DNA from: UBA8231 sp036011085
GTDB lineage: Bacteria; Latescibacterota; UBA2968; UBA8231
DNA length: 64,000 nt
NCBI GenBank assembly: GCA_036011085.1
Contig: DASCMS010000104.1
Coordinates: 11,959-75,958 of the forward strand
Direction: 5' to 3'
Below, in pieces: positions 1-9,147 of this stretch. Both the position numbers and the translations under genes were made by a program. The notes under the pieces are model-generated. The model searched no databases. It saw only the letters and a program-made list of their open reading frames with translations, and was not told the origin of the DNA. The stretch's first letter is position 1, and every line of letters begins with the position of its first letter.

Positions 1-1580
1 CGGTCCCACAGCAGCCGTTCGGTGTCGACATCGAGAGCCGACGAAAGATCGTCGAAGACGTAGATCTGTGCCTCCCGCACGAACATGCGGGCCGCTGCCG
101 CCCGCTGGATCTGGCCACCCGACAGCTTCACACCACGAGGGCCTACGATGGTATCCAGGCCCTTCTCCAGGGTCGGGATATCGGACTCCATCACACCCAT
201 CTTCACGGCCTCGACGACGGCCTCTTCGTCTTCCGGCAGGCCGAGAAGGATGTTGTCTCGCAGGGATTCGGAAAACAGTCGCGGTACCTGTGGCGTGTAG
301 GCGCTGCGCGGCGGCACGAGGAAGGTCCTGGGATCCTCGACGAGTTCGTCGTTCCACAGGATGCGCCCACGATCCAGGGGCAGCACGCCCAGCAGGGCAC
401 GAACCAGCGTCGTTTTGCCCGAGCCGATACGGCCGGTGACGACGGTGAAGCTGCCGCTGTCGAGGCTCAGGTCGATGTCGTGGACCCCGTTCGGCGAATC
501 GGGGTAGGTGCAGGTGAGCCCTTCGACCTCGAGGCGTTCAAGGGGGTGCGCGGCCGCCGGTGGCGGGGGCGGGATCTGAGGTGGCGCCTGGCGCAGATAG
601 ACCGGACCGGGCTCGACGAGGGGGGCCGGTGATTGGCTCTCGATCGTCTGCGACAGGCGTCCCAGGGAGACCTCGGCGCGACGGTGGTAGGCCATGACGC
701 GGCCGATGAGCGAGCCGGATCGGGCGATCTCAGGTACGTACGTCGTGAACAACACAAAGTCGCCGACGCTGAAGTCACCGCTGCGCATGCGCTCAGCCAC
801 CATGATGAGGATGGCGCCGGTGGCCAGCTGGCCGATGTTGACGTTCACCGAACCCAGCACCTGGTTGAAAAGGTTATCGATGAGGGTGGACTTGCGGCGG
901 GCGTCATTGAGTCGCCGGTAGCGCTCCACCGCGGCGCCTTCGGCGACGGCTACCTGCAGGGCGAGGACGGACTGGAACATCTCGTTGGCAAAGTTCGTCG
1001 ACTGCTCGGTGGCAGTGCGCTGGGCGGCGCGGAAGCGGACGATGTGCTTGCGGGCGATGTCGACGATGGTGATGATGAGGATCGCCGGTATAGCGGTGAT
1101 GATGGTGATGGTGACGTCGATCCGGGCCAACCAGGTGACAGCCAGACCGGCGAAGATCAGGTTGCCCCACAGATGGATGTACTGCTCGAGGTAGCTGACG
1201 ACGGCTTCGGCGTCATCCCGGAAGCGATTCGTCGTCTCGCCGGACAGGTTGGCCACCTTGCCCGGGTTGCGCAGGGCCAGGATCGATTTGAGCAAGTTGG
1301 TGCGCAGCAGAGAGTAGACGCTGAAGCGCCAGCGGGCGCCGATGATGGCCGCCAGGAACAGAACCCCACGATCCGAGACCTCGAGGACGACGAACAAGGC
1401 CACGAGTGTCCAGGCGGTAAAACCGGCATCGCCGTTCTCCGTCAGCACGTCGAAGAAGGCCTTCATGATGAGGCCTACGGCAAAAGGCGCCAGATCGTCG
1501 ATGCCGCGGAACAGGATCGTTCCGAAGAACAGGCCCGTGCGATAGCGGACCAGGCGCCAGGCTGTGCGACCGGTGGTCAT
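1..1580 (-). CDS. ABC exporter half-transporter (permease-ATPase), C-terminus cut by window edge
   Basis: This is an inner-membrane ABC exporter subunit with an N-terminal transmembrane domain followed by an ATPase domain; the last part lies before base 1. The start ATG overlaps the stop of the upstream exporter gene as ATGA, so the two are translationally coupled. The ATPase domain shows Walker A (GRIGSGKTT, around base 415), a Q-loop (YTPQ) and a perfect LSGGQ signature (around base 120). Walker B reads IYVFDDLSSALD: the catalytic glutamate is replaced by aspartate. Its partner at 1577-3343 has the opposite defect (normal Walker B glutamate, altered signature). By analogy with asymmetric heterodimeric exporters such as TM287/288, the two should form one heterodimer with one active and one degenerate ATP site. 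The substrate is unknown. Confidence 0.9.
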   Translation of the reverse strand, partial: MTTGRTAWRLVRYRTGLFFGTILFRGIDDLAPFAVGLIMKAFFDVLTENGDAGFTAWTLVALFVVLEVSDRGVLFLAAIIGARWRFSVYSLLRTNLLKSILALRNPGKVANLSGETTNRFRDDAEAVVSYLEQYIHLWGNLIFAGLAVTWLARIDVTITIITAIPAILIITIVDIARKHIVRFRAAQRTATEQSTNFANEMFQSVLALQVAVAEGAAVERYRRLNDARRKSTLIDNLFNQVLGSVNVNIGQLATGAILIMVAERMRSGDFSVGDFVLFTTYVPEIARSGSLIGRVMAYHRRAEVSLGRLSQTIESQSPAPLVEPGPVYLRQAPPQIPPPPPAAAHPLERLEVEGLTCTYPDSPNGVHDIDLSLDSGSFTVVTGRIGSGKTTLVRALLGVLPLDRGRILWNDELVEDPRTFLVPPRSAYTPQVPRLFSESLRDNILLGLPEDEEAVVEAVKMGVMESDIPTLEKGLDTIVGPRGVKLSGGQIQRAAAARMFVREAQIYVFDDLSSALDVDTERLLWD

Positions 1581-3343
1581 GCGGTGTGGTCCTCGAGGCC
1601 GACGGCGAGCAGCTGTGAAAAGCGCGATGCCGGATCCTGCGACAGCAGGCGACGCTCCCCATGTTCGAGGACGCGGCCATCATCGAGGATCATGATGTCG
1701 TCCACGCGCTGAACGGTGGCCAGATGGTGGGCGATGATGAGTCCCGTGCGGCCCTGCAGAAGTCCGTGCACGGCGCGATCGATGCGCCGTTCGGTGGCCG
1801 GATCCAGGCGCGACGATGGCTCGTCGAGGATGACGAGCCCGGGATCCTTGAGGAAGACGCGGGCAAAGGCCAGCAGCTGTGACTCGCCGGCGGACAGGCC
1901 GCCGGCGGTGATCTGCGTGTCGAGGCCCTGAGGCAGGTCGCGGAACCAGTCCATCAACTCAAGTGAACCGAGGGCATGCAGGATCGTATCGTCGTCGACG
2001 CTGTCGTCGAAGAGAGCCAGGTTCTCGCGCACCGTGGCGCGGAAGATCTGCACGTCCTGGGTCACCATGCCGACGCGCTGCCGCAGGCCGTCGAGAGACA
2101 GGTCGCGGATGGGGCTGCCTCCCAGGCGGATCTCACCGTCCTGCACGTCGTACAGCCGGAACAGCAACCGCGTGAGGGTGCTCTTGCCGCTGCCGGTGCG
2201 CCCGAGCAGGCCGAGAGTGCGACCCGGATCCAGGCGGAAGCTGACGTCGCGCAGGACAGGATTGTCGTCGGCGTACTCGAAGCTGATCCGGTCGAAGTCG
2301 ATCTGCAGAGGGCCGGCTGCAGGATCGGTATCACCACCTTCGATCCGGGACTTGATGCGGTGCAGCTCTTCGATCCGTTTGAGTCCGGCAGTCGCCTTCT
2401 GCAGGTCGTTGATCTGCTCAGTGATCATGAACAGGGGCATACGCAGCAGCGTCATGTACTCGAACACCAGGTACACCGTACCGATGGTGAACACATCCGG
2501 GTTCTGATTGTAGAGCAGGAGGCTGATGCCCATCGTCATGGCGTGACCCAGGGCAAACAGGATCATCGTGATGGAGCGTAGGATGGCACCCATCATCTCG
2601 GAACGCAGAACCCGGCCGTAGGCGTCGCGGTTGACCTTGAAGAAGCGATCCAGCACGAAGGCGACGGCCCCGTTGGTGCGCACGTCCTCGATGCCGCCGA
2701 GGCGCTCCTCGATGTAGCCGTACAGGCGAGAGAAACCCTCGCGTTCGGCGGCGTAGATAGGCACGGCGATACTGCGTGTGAGGTTGATGATGAGGAAGGC
2801 GATGACGGAGAAGAGGGTCATGGCCGCGCCAAGAAGCCAGTCCTCACGCCAGACGAGGACGAGGACGCCGAGCAACAGCAGCAGGCCGCTGGTGACGCGG
2901 GCGGCGAAGGCGGAGAGAAAATTGGCCAGCGTGGCAGTGTCGCCGTCGACGCGTTCCACCAGCTCTCCGGGCGTGTGCTGCCCGTGGAAACCCATGTCGA
3001 GGCGCAGGCAGTGCTCGGCCAGTTCGCCGCGCATGCGGTTCGTCGTCCGCCAGCCTACGTCCTGGCTGAAGTAACTGCCGCCGAGAAAACAGATCTGCCG
3101 GCCCAGGGCAACAGCGACGAAGAGAGCAGCTGCCCCCATCAGGCTGTCGAGATCACCGCCTTCGCGTGCCGTGTCGATGAAGAAGCGGAGGATCTGTGGT
3201 CCCGTGAGGCGTACGCCGGCGTAACCGAAGACGAACAGGGACAGCCAGGCGACACGCCGGCCGTGGGGCCGCAGATAGTGGAGCAGGAAGGCGAGGTAGG
3301 CGCGCGCGGTGACGCGCCGGTAGACCTTGTCAGCGTCCTCCAC
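1577..3343 (-). CDS. ABC exporter half-transporter (permease-ATPase), heterodimer partner
   Basis: This 588-residue protein has a six-helix exporter membrane domain (about residues 20-320) and an ATPase domain (about 350-588). Visible motifs are Walker A GRTGSGKST, Q-loop MVTQD, Walker B LVILDEPSSRLD with the normal glutamate, and the H-loop IIAHH. The signature is LSAGE instead of LSGGQ. In the predicted heterodimer this altered signature faces the Walker B of the downstream gene that lacks its glutamate, giving one degenerate site, while the other site is fully consensus. It starts with GTG directly after the TGA of the DUF1854 gene and ends overlapping the next gene, so it sits third in a four-gene operon read from 6168. 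Substrate unknown; drug, lipid or peptide export are all possible. Confidence 0.92.
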   Translation of the reverse strand: MEDADKVYRRVTARAYLAFLLHYLRPHGRRVAWLSLFVFGYAGVRLTGPQILRFFIDTAREGGDLDSLMGAAALFVAVALGRQICFLGGSYFSQDVGWRTTNRMRGELAEHCLRLDMGFHGQHTPGELVERVDGDTATLANFLSAFAARVTSGLLLLLGVLVLVWREDWLLGAAMTLFSVIAFLIINLTRSIAVPIYAAEREGFSRLYGYIEERLGGIEDVRTNGAVAFVLDRFFKVNRDAYGRVLRSEMMGAILRSITMILFALGHAMTMGISLLLYNQNPDVFTIGTVYLVFEYMTLLRMPLFMITEQINDLQKATAGLKRIEELHRIKSRIEGGDTDPAAGPLQIDFDRISFEYADDNPVLRDVSFRLDPGRTLGLLGRTGSGKSTLTRLLFRLYDVQDGEIRLGGSPIRDLSLDGLRQRVGMVTQDVQIFRATVRENLALFDDSVDDDTILHALGSLELMDWFRDLPQGLDTQITAGGLSAGESQLLAFARVFLKDPGLVILDEPSSRLDPATERRIDRAVHGLLQGRTGLIIAHHLATVQRVDDIMILDDGRVLEHGERRLLSQDPASRFSQLLAVGLEDHTA

Positions 3344-3865
3344 TCAGACGTAGTCCTCGACGATGGCGCGGCTCGCCGCGTCCAGGCGGCTGACATTAGG
3401 GATCTCGTAGAGATTCCCATCCGCGTCACGGATCAGCGCTCCGCCACCGGGCAGGGCGCGCACATCACGGCGCGAACTCAACAACTCGAAGACACGCCGG
3501 CCGCGATCGGTCTCCACATCCCAGTGGGGGATATGGTACTGAACTTCAATCGAGTAGACGCTCACGATCGTGCTGGCAAAGTAGGACCAGGACAGGTGGC
3601 TCTCGACGGCAGCACGACTGTCGGGGTCCAGTTCTCCGAGCCGACGGATGACGGCGATCTCGTCCCCGTCACCGTCCTTCAGCGAGACGAACTCATCCGC
3701 CATGGTCAGGGGAAAGGCCCGCTGCACGCCGAGAGGTCCGCGGGCTTCGGCCTCGCCGATCTGCAGCCAGAGCTCGTCGTACCCGTCGACCCAGAGGCGA
3801 GCGGTGCCCGGATCGAGAACGGACAGCTCGTCCATGAGGTCGTATGTGGGATCGATTTCGCTCAT
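3344..3865 (-). CDS. DUF1854 family protein, ABC exporter companion
   Basis: The protein is about 173 residues and has the look of the DUF1854 family: a segment reading FVSLKDGDGDEIAVIRRLGELD, then SHLSWSYF and a C-terminal DADGNLYEIPNVSRL. Members of this family are known to be encoded next to ABC exporters with extra N-terminal domains, which is exactly the case here. No membrane segment or catalytic motif is evident, so a cytoplasmic accessory or regulatory role for the exporter is an inference. The upstream exporter stop codon overlaps its start (TGATG), and an in-frame GTG one codon earlier (3868) is an alternative start. The two cystine-free, acidic halves give no clue to a ligand. Confidence 0.8.
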   Translation of the reverse strand: MSEIDPTYDLMDELSVLDPGTARLWVDGYDELWLQIGEAEARGPLGVQRAFPLTMADEFVSLKDGDGDEIAVIRRLGELDPDSRAAVESHLSWSYFASTIVSVYSIEVQYHIPHWDVETDRGRRVFELLSSRRDVRALPGGGALIRDADGNLYEIPNVSRLDAASRAIVEDYV

Positions 3866-6168
3866 CACCAGATCTTACGCCGGGTCAATTCGCTCTGCAT
3901 CCGCACGAGGCGGGCGTAGACGCCGTCGGCTTCGATCAGTTCGTCATGGGTACCGATTTCCGCGATCTCGCCCTTGTCGAGAATCAGCAGGCGATTGGCA
4001 TGACGGAGGGTGGACAGGCGATGGGCGATGGCGAAGGTGGTACGGCCGCGGATCAGCCGCTCGAGAGCTTCCTGGATCTTTACCTCCGTCTCTGTGTCCA
4101 CGCTGGAGGTGGCTTCGTCGAGGATGAGGATTCGCGGGTCCCGCAGGATGGCACGGGCTATGGAGACACGCTGCCGTTCTCCCCCCGACAGCCGGGTGCC
4201 CCGCTCACCGACGATGGTGTCGTACCCGTGGGGCAGGTTCATGAGGAAATCGTGGGCGTGAGCGGCCCGAGCGGCAGCGACAATCTCATCGAGGTTCGCC
4301 TCCGGCTTGCCGTAGGCGATGTTGTCTCCCACGGTGCCGTTGAACAGGAAGGGGTCCTGCAGGACGACACCGATCTGGTCGCGCAGCGACTTGAGCTCTA
4401 CGTCGCGGATATCGTGCCCGTCGATGCGGATCGATCCGTTGGAGACGTCGTAGAAGCGGCAGATCAGGTTGATGAGGGTGCTCTTGCCGGCGCCCGAATG
4501 GCCGGCCAGTCCGATCATCTCGCCCGGCTCGACGACAAGATCGATGTGCTTGAGCACGGGCTTGGTGTCATCGTAGGAGAACGTGACGTCACCAAACTCG
4601 ACACGACCGACGACGCGCGGCATGATGGACGCATCGGGGACATCCCGCACATCGGGCTGTGAGTCGAGGGTTTCAAAGACACGCTCGGCGGATGTGCCGG
4701 CCCGCTGGAAACGGTGGTTGAGACGACAGAGGCTTTCCACCGGACCGTAGAACTGCCACATGAACCCGGTGAAGACGACGAAGGACCCCAGAGTCAGGTC
4801 GCCGTCGAGAACACGGGTGCCGCCCACGAGCCAGATCACCAGCGTGCCGATGCGCGTGACGAAGGCCATGATGGGGCTGAACAGACTCTGCAGGCGGGCA
4901 GCCCGCAGCTCACCGTCGAGCAGGTGACCGGACCGCTGCTCGAATTTGCCCACCTCGCGGGACTCCTGGGAGAAGGCCTTGACGACGCGTACACCGGGGA
5001 TGGTGTCGGCCAGCAGGGCGCTGATGCTCGCCCAGCGACGCCAAAGTGCCCGGTACGTGAAGTGCAACTTGCCGCCGAAGCGAAGCGTGGTGAACACGAG
5101 CAGCGGCACCGGCAGCAGCACCAGGCCGGCGAGGGAGGCGTCCATGGCGAAGAGGATGGTACAGATGATGATGATCGTCAGAACGTCGCGGATGATCTCC
5201 TGCAGGCCATCGCTGATGAAGTCCTGCAGGCGTCCCACGTCCTGCGTGATGGAGGACATGACACGCCCCGTCTCACGGTCGTTGTAGAAGCTCAGAGACA
5301 GCGTGTTGAGATGCCGGTAGACTTCGTTGCGCAGGTCGAGAGTAACGTGCTGTCCGAGCCAGGCCATCACATAACGCCGAATCGCGCCCAGCAGGTTGCT
5401 CGACACATGGATCAGGAGCAGGGCAAAGACGAGAATCAGGAGCCTGCTGTGGGTGGCTGCGTCGGCCAGCAGCGGTCGCAGGGCAGTTCCCTCTGACGTC
5501 GGCGCCAGAACGTCATCGAGGAGGGAACCCATCAGCAGTGTCGGTGTAAGGCCGATGCCGGTCGCCAGGACCATGAGGCTCAGGCTGAGGACGCCCAAAC
5601 CCCAGTACGGTTTGGCGTAGCTCAGCAACCGGATCAGCAGCCGCCGCGTCTCGAGGCAGGCAGGACAGACGCCGAAGCGCCGGGGGATGGCCCGGCCGCA
5701 GCGATCACAGCGGCGCCGTGCGGATCCGCCGATATCGGCGCCGCCGGAGGCGATGCGCTCTCCGGTGTCTCGCCCGGGTTGGGCCCGGCGAACCAGGTCC
5801 TCGAGCCGCTTCGGCACGCGGTTGAACTTGCGCATGAGGCTGCGCGTGAAACGAACCAGGGTCAGGCCGCCGTCGGCGGTGCGTACGTGCAGCGCACCAA
5901 TGGCCTGAAAGTCGCGCAGCTCGATGGCCAGCACATCGGTCAACTCGAGCTGCCGTGGGGGGGCGCTCAGATCGGTGGGATCCAGAGACAGCAGTCGCCG
6001 GTCGGTGGCCACCAGCCAGGTGTCGCCGTAGCGGCCATCAGCCCGGATGTCGGAGGCCATGGACAACTCGATGGACTCACAAGCCGTCAGCAGGTCGGCG
6101 AGCCTTTGCTCGATTGCCGTCGGCAGGTCCTGCAGCAGATCTGAGTCCGGGTCGATGTCGCTGGGCAT
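3865..6168 (-). CDS. Full ABC exporter subunit with N-terminal PH-like domain and zinc ribbon
   Basis: This 767-residue exporter is longer than the usual 580-600. Residues about 40-130 look like a small PH-like beta domain (WLVATDRRLLSLD is a typical signature of bacterial PH-like folds). Residues 154-171 form a four-cysteine zinc ribbon (CDRC and CPAC), followed by the membrane domain from about 178. The ATPase domain is fully consensus: Walker A GHSGAGKST, signature LSGGE, Walker B ILILDEATSSVD and H-loop IAHRLST, so it can work as a homodimer. It is the first gene of a four-gene minus-strand operon and is followed by DUF1854. A perfect 18-bp palindrome lies 26 bp upstream of its ATG. Similar exporter plus DUF1854 pairs have been linked to cyanophycin metabolism in proteobacteria, but nothing here proves that role. 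Confidence 0.9.
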   Translation of the reverse strand: MPSDIDPDSDLLQDLPTAIEQRLADLLTACESIELSMASDIRADGRYGDTWLVATDRRLLSLDPTDLSAPPRQLELTDVLAIELRDFQAIGALHVRTADGGLTLVRFTRSLMRKFNRVPKRLEDLVRRAQPGRDTGERIASGGADIGGSARRRCDRCGRAIPRRFGVCPACLETRRLLIRLLSYAKPYWGLGVLSLSLMVLATGIGLTPTLLMGSLLDDVLAPTSEGTALRPLLADAATHSRLLILVFALLLIHVSSNLLGAIRRYVMAWLGQHVTLDLRNEVYRHLNTLSLSFYNDRETGRVMSSITQDVGRLQDFISDGLQEIIRDVLTIIIICTILFAMDASLAGLVLLPVPLLVFTTLRFGGKLHFTYRALWRRWASISALLADTIPGVRVVKAFSQESREVGKFEQRSGHLLDGELRAARLQSLFSPIMAFVTRIGTLVIWLVGGTRVLDGDLTLGSFVVFTGFMWQFYGPVESLCRLNHRFQRAGTSAERVFETLDSQPDVRDVPDASIMPRVVGRVEFGDVTFSYDDTKPVLKHIDLVVEPGEMIGLAGHSGAGKSTLINLICRFYDVSNGSIRIDGHDIRDVELKSLRDQIGVVLQDPFLFNGTVGDNIAYGKPEANLDEIVAAARAAHAHDFLMNLPHGYDTIVGERGTRLSGGERQRVSIARAILRDPRILILDEATSSVDTETEVKIQEALERLIRGRTTFAIAHRLSTLRHANRLLILDKGEIAEIGTHDELIEADGVYARLVRMQSELTRRKIW

Positions 6169-6193
6169 CAGTTCAGCGGAATGAGTACAGAAG

Positions 6194-6211
6194 TGACTGA
6201 CCGGTCAGTCA
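6194..6211. promoter_or_regulatory. 18-bp perfect palindromic operator before ABC exporter operon
   Basis: The 18 bases TGACTGACCGGTCAGTCA are an exact reverse-complement palindrome, ending 26 bp upstream of the exporter ATG at 6168. Length and symmetry are typical of TetR/AcrR-family operators. A 15-of-18 match stands at 35759-35776 in the equivalent position before the RND pump operon. No TetR-type gene occurs in the window, so the regulator would act in trans. Confidence 0.65.
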
Positions 6212-6238
6212 TGGCGGAGGAAGAGACCAACCGTCATC

Positions 6239-6430
6239 TCAGACAGTGGCGTCACTCACCCACTCCAACTGGCCTTCATGGACGAAGACATTCTCTCCCT
6301 TCAACAGCTTGCTCCAGACGTTGTTCTGCATCTCCGAGTCGGGGAAGTTCGAACGGATGACCCGACGAGCGTCGCTTTCAGTCAGCGTCGACGGATCGTC
6401 GACGCCAGGGCGGTGCAGGACGAAGGGCAT
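6239..6430 (-). CDS. Small hypothetical protein, 63 residues
   Basis: A 63-codon reading frame starts with ATG at 6430, preceded by GAGG at a normal ribosome-binding distance. The product is soluble and mildly acidic, with a predicted helix around residues 15-45 (DARRVIRSNFPDSEMQNNVW) and no cysteine or membrane segment. I do not recognise the family. It is read in the same direction as the ABC exporter operon, but the palindromic operator lies between them, so it is probably a separate unit. A longer start at 6529 is possible but its extra sequence looks non-coding. Its reality rests on codon composition and the ribosome-binding site only. Confidence 0.45.
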   Translation of the reverse strand: MPFVLHRPGVDDPSTLTESDARRVIRSNFPDSEMQNNVWSKLLKGENVFVHEGQLEWVSDATV

Positions 6431-6471
6431 GGTGCCTCGATTCTGGGGGCTACAAGTGGAGGTCGGATAAT

Positions 6472-6534
6472 GTAGTATGTCGCAGATGGCCCCGCTTGCA
6501 GGTTGTGAAAGTCCACCTGTGGCCGACATACTAC
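6472..6534. repeat. 11-bp inverted repeat in divergent intergenic region
   Basis: GTAGTATGTCG (6472-6482) is matched by its exact reverse complement CGACATACTAC (6524-6534), with 41 bases between. It sits between two divergent starts (6430 and 6542), where a protein-binding or looping site could act on both promoters. The arms are AT-richer than the surroundings. Function is unknown. Confidence 0.45.
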
Positions 6535-6541
6535 CTGTGCC

Positions 6542-9085
6542 ATGAGATTATCGAGAACAGGCGGGGGAATGTCACGGATTGGCTGGTGTATGGTGCTGGC
6601 CCTTGCAGGTGGGACGCTGTGTGGCGCCAGCGGTGTCTGGGCCCGCGGCATCACTCTGCACGGGCGCATCATCGATGCCGCAACCGGCGAGCCCCTGCCA
6701 CTGGCCTCGGTGCAGGTGATGGCGCAGTTCACCGGTACCATCGCCAATGACGAGGGCTTCTACACCCTGGAAGTAGGCCACCTGCCGGTGACACTTCGTG
6801 TGAGCTATATCGGCTATGCCTCACGGGAGCACGTGGTCACCGATTCCGCTCAGGCGGCAGCCGGCGTCGACTTTCGTCTGCCGGTGACGCCGTACACACT
6901 CCCTGAAATGATCGTGCGCCCCGACGAGGCCAATCGCATCATGGCCGAGGTCATCCGGCGCAAGGCCGAGTGGCGCCCCCGGGTGCAGAGCTGGCGCAGT
7001 GAAGCCCACACGCGCATGACGGTGAAGAAGGACGAGGAGATCGTCGCCGTCGCCGAGGTGGTGTCCGAGGTCCACTGGCAGCGGGAGGGCGGCTATCGGG
7101 AGGTGGTCGTGTCGCAACGGCACACGGACAACATGGATGACCCGGACATGGACTTCGGCACGTTGTCGGCAGCCGAGGAGTTCGTCGACCTCTACGACGA
7201 CGACATCGATTTCATCGAGAACAATCTGATGGGGCCCACCCATCCCGACGCCCTCGACGTGTATGATTTCGATCTGATCGGCCGGCGCTTGGTAGATGAT
7301 CGTGTCGTGTTCGACATCGATGTGCGCCCCAAACACAAGCCAGAAGCAGCCTTCGTCGGTCGTGTATCCATCGTCGACGTTGACTTCGCCCTGATCGAGG
7401 CGGAACTGACGCCGAGCAAATCGATCATCTCGGCGGCTCTGCCGCTGCCACTGTTCGAGGATTTCGCCTGGAGTTTTGCCCAGCAATGGCGCCAGTTCGA
7501 CGGTTTGTGGCTGGCGGTGGACTATCGCTTCGAGGGGAGGGTTCGGATCGGCACCTTCGGTCTGCACTTCCCTGAGATCGGGGTACGGGGTGTAACCCGC
7601 ATGTCGAACTATGAGGTCAACATCGACTTGCCCGATTCGCTGTACGAAGAGGAGACGATCGTCCGGGTCGACAGCACGCGGGTGCAGGCGGACACCGCTT
7701 TCGCCCGGGGCGCCAGCGGCGTTCCTCTGACCGAGGAAGAGGTGGCGGCCTACGCTAGCCTGGACAGCTCCCGCTACCTGGACAAGGAGTTCCGCCCCAC
7801 GGGGTTGTGGGCACGCTTCCTGCCCACCGAAGAGGAGATGGACGAAGAGCGGGAAAAAAGACGCCAGGAACGCCGCGAGCGGGCGGAGCAGACGGCAGCC
7901 GATTCCGGGAGTGCACGCTCCGATTCCACCAGATCGAAGTCGAAGCCAAAGCCGAAGCACAGAAACTGGCTACCAGAGTACAGTGGGGCCGTGCGGGCGA
8001 ATCGAGTGGAGGAGGTCTACGCCGGGGGGAGCGCTCAATACCGGCTGGGCCAGCGCACGCGAGCCTATGGCAGAGTCGGCTACAGCACAGGGGTCGAACG
8101 GGTCGCCGGATCAGCAGGTCTGGCCGGCGGGCGGCCTGTCCATGGCAAGGGCAGGGACAGGATGGACCTGGGCTTTCGGGTCGAGTACGAACGAGGTGTT
8201 GCCCGGCGCTACGACTCTGACCTTTATCACCACTTCTTCAACAGCGCCCAGGCGCTGACCGGTCTCGACGACTACTTCGACTACGGCTGGCGGGAGATGG
8301 TGGAAGTGGAATTGTCACTGAGTGGCTGGCGCGAGAACGGATTCCTGTGGCTCACGGCGCGCGACGAGCGCCAGCAGACGCTGTCGGCTCTGGCAGACTT
8401 CGGTCTGCTGCCCTTCGACGACGTGCGCCCGAACGTGCCCGTTTTCGACGGGGACATTCGCTCTGCCCGTCTCGGCGGCCGTTTAGGCCACGACTACACC
8501 CCCTTCGGAGTCACTGCCAACCGCCGGCTCACTCTGGAGGCAGAGGTGGCCACGGACTGGTTCGGCAGCGACGTCAGCTTCAGCACCTGGCGATTCACCT
8601 GGGACTGGCAACAGCCCACGTTCTGGACCCGTCGTTGGCTGCCCAACACACTCGATCTGCGCGTGCTGGCGGGCGCATCCACCGGAGATGTACCGCCTCA
8701 GCGCCACGCCGCTCTCGACGTGGCCATGGGTCCCTTCACGCCTTTCGGCGCCTTTCGCACGGTTCACGGGCACCCGTACGAGGGGCCACGCTACGCGGCG
8801 CTGTTCTGGGAACACAACTTTCGCACGGTACCCTTCGAGTATCTCGGTGCGTGGGGGCTCGTGCGCCGGGGCATGGGCCTGGTCGTTCACGGTGCGTCCG
8901 GGCGTACCTGGCACGACGGCACGTCGTCGGCCCTGCGGTCTACGATGAGATCCACGGGGGGCTGGCACCACGAGCTCGGCGCCTCGCTCATCCTCTATGG
9001 CCTGTTCCGCGTCGATGTCACGCGGCGTCTCGATCAGGCCGGCTGGCGCATCGGCGGCAGTCTGGCCCGGTTCGACTTCGACTGA
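6542..9085 (+). CDS. DUF5686-type outer-membrane protein with carboxypeptidase-regulatory-like domain
   Basis: The 847-residue product begins with a signal peptide (hydrophobic WCMVLALAGGTLCGASGVWA). A carboxypeptidase-regulatory-like beta-sandwich follows at about residues 36-120 (LHGRIIDAATGEPLPLASV, then FYTLEVGHLPVTLRVSYIGY), and the long C-terminal part is rich in the alternating aromatic strands expected of an outer-membrane beta-barrel. This order matches DUF5686/CarboxypepD_reg-like proteins common in Bacteroidetes and related phyla. A basic, glutamate-rich coiled stretch lies around residues 430-475. The start is ambiguous: ATG 6542 has no clear ribosome-binding site; ATG 6569 follows a GGGGGA run very closely and gives a more typical signal peptide. 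Function in the outer membrane is unknown. Confidence 0.75.
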   Translation: MRLSRTGGGMSRIGWCMVLALAGGTLCGASGVWARGITLHGRIIDAATGEPLPLASVQVMAQFTGTIANDEGFYTLEVGHLPVTLRVSYIGYASREHVVTDSAQAAAGVDFRLPVTPYTLPEMIVRPDEANRIMAEVIRRKAEWRPRVQSWRSEAHTRMTVKKDEEIVAVAEVVSEVHWQREGGYREVVVSQRHTDNMDDPDMDFGTLSAAEEFVDLYDDDIDFIENNLMGPTHPDALDVYDFDLIGRRLVDDRVVFDIDVRPKHKPEAAFVGRVSIVDVDFALIEAELTPSKSIISAALPLPLFEDFAWSFAQQWRQFDGLWLAVDYRFEGRVRIGTFGLHFPEIGVRGVTRMSNYEVNIDLPDSLYEEETIVRVDSTRVQADTAFARGASGVPLTEEEVAAYASLDSSRYLDKEFRPTGLWARFLPTEEEMDEEREKRRQERRERAEQTAADSGSARSDSTRSKSKPKPKHRNWLPEYSGAVRANRVEEVYAGGSAQYRLGQRTRAYGRVGYSTGVERVAGSAGLAGGRPVHGKGRDRMDLGFRVEYERGVARRYDSDLYHHFFNSAQALTGLDDYFDYGWREMVEVELSLSGWRENGFLWLTARDERQQTLSALADFGLLPFDDVRPNVPVFDGDIRSARLGGRLGHDYTPFGVTANRRLTLEAEVATDWFGSDVSFSTWRFTWDWQQPTFWTRRWLPNTLDLRVLAGASTGDVPPQRHAALDVAMGPFTPFGAFRTVHGHPYEGPRYAALFWEHNFRTVPFEYLGAWGLVRRGMGLVVHGASGRTWHDGTSSALRSTMRSTGGWHHELGASLILYGLFRVDVTRRLDQAGWRIGGSLARFDFD

Positions 9086-9147
9086 CACACGGAGACGCGG
9101 GATTTCGTAGAGTTGGCGGCATCGACCCGCCACACAGAGGACCAAAG

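Noticed and set aside
9114..9132. Hairpin TGGCGG/CCGCCA with seven-base loop between the DUF5686-type and PhyH genes
   Set aside because: The stem is only six pairs and there is no run of T after it, so I do not call it a terminator.
8347..9147. Long open frame upstream of the PhyH gene suggesting a fused 770-residue protein
   Set aside because: It overlaps the DUF5686-type gene, is Arg/Pro/Ser-rich shadow translation, and the PhyH ATG at 9148 has its own ribosome-binding site.
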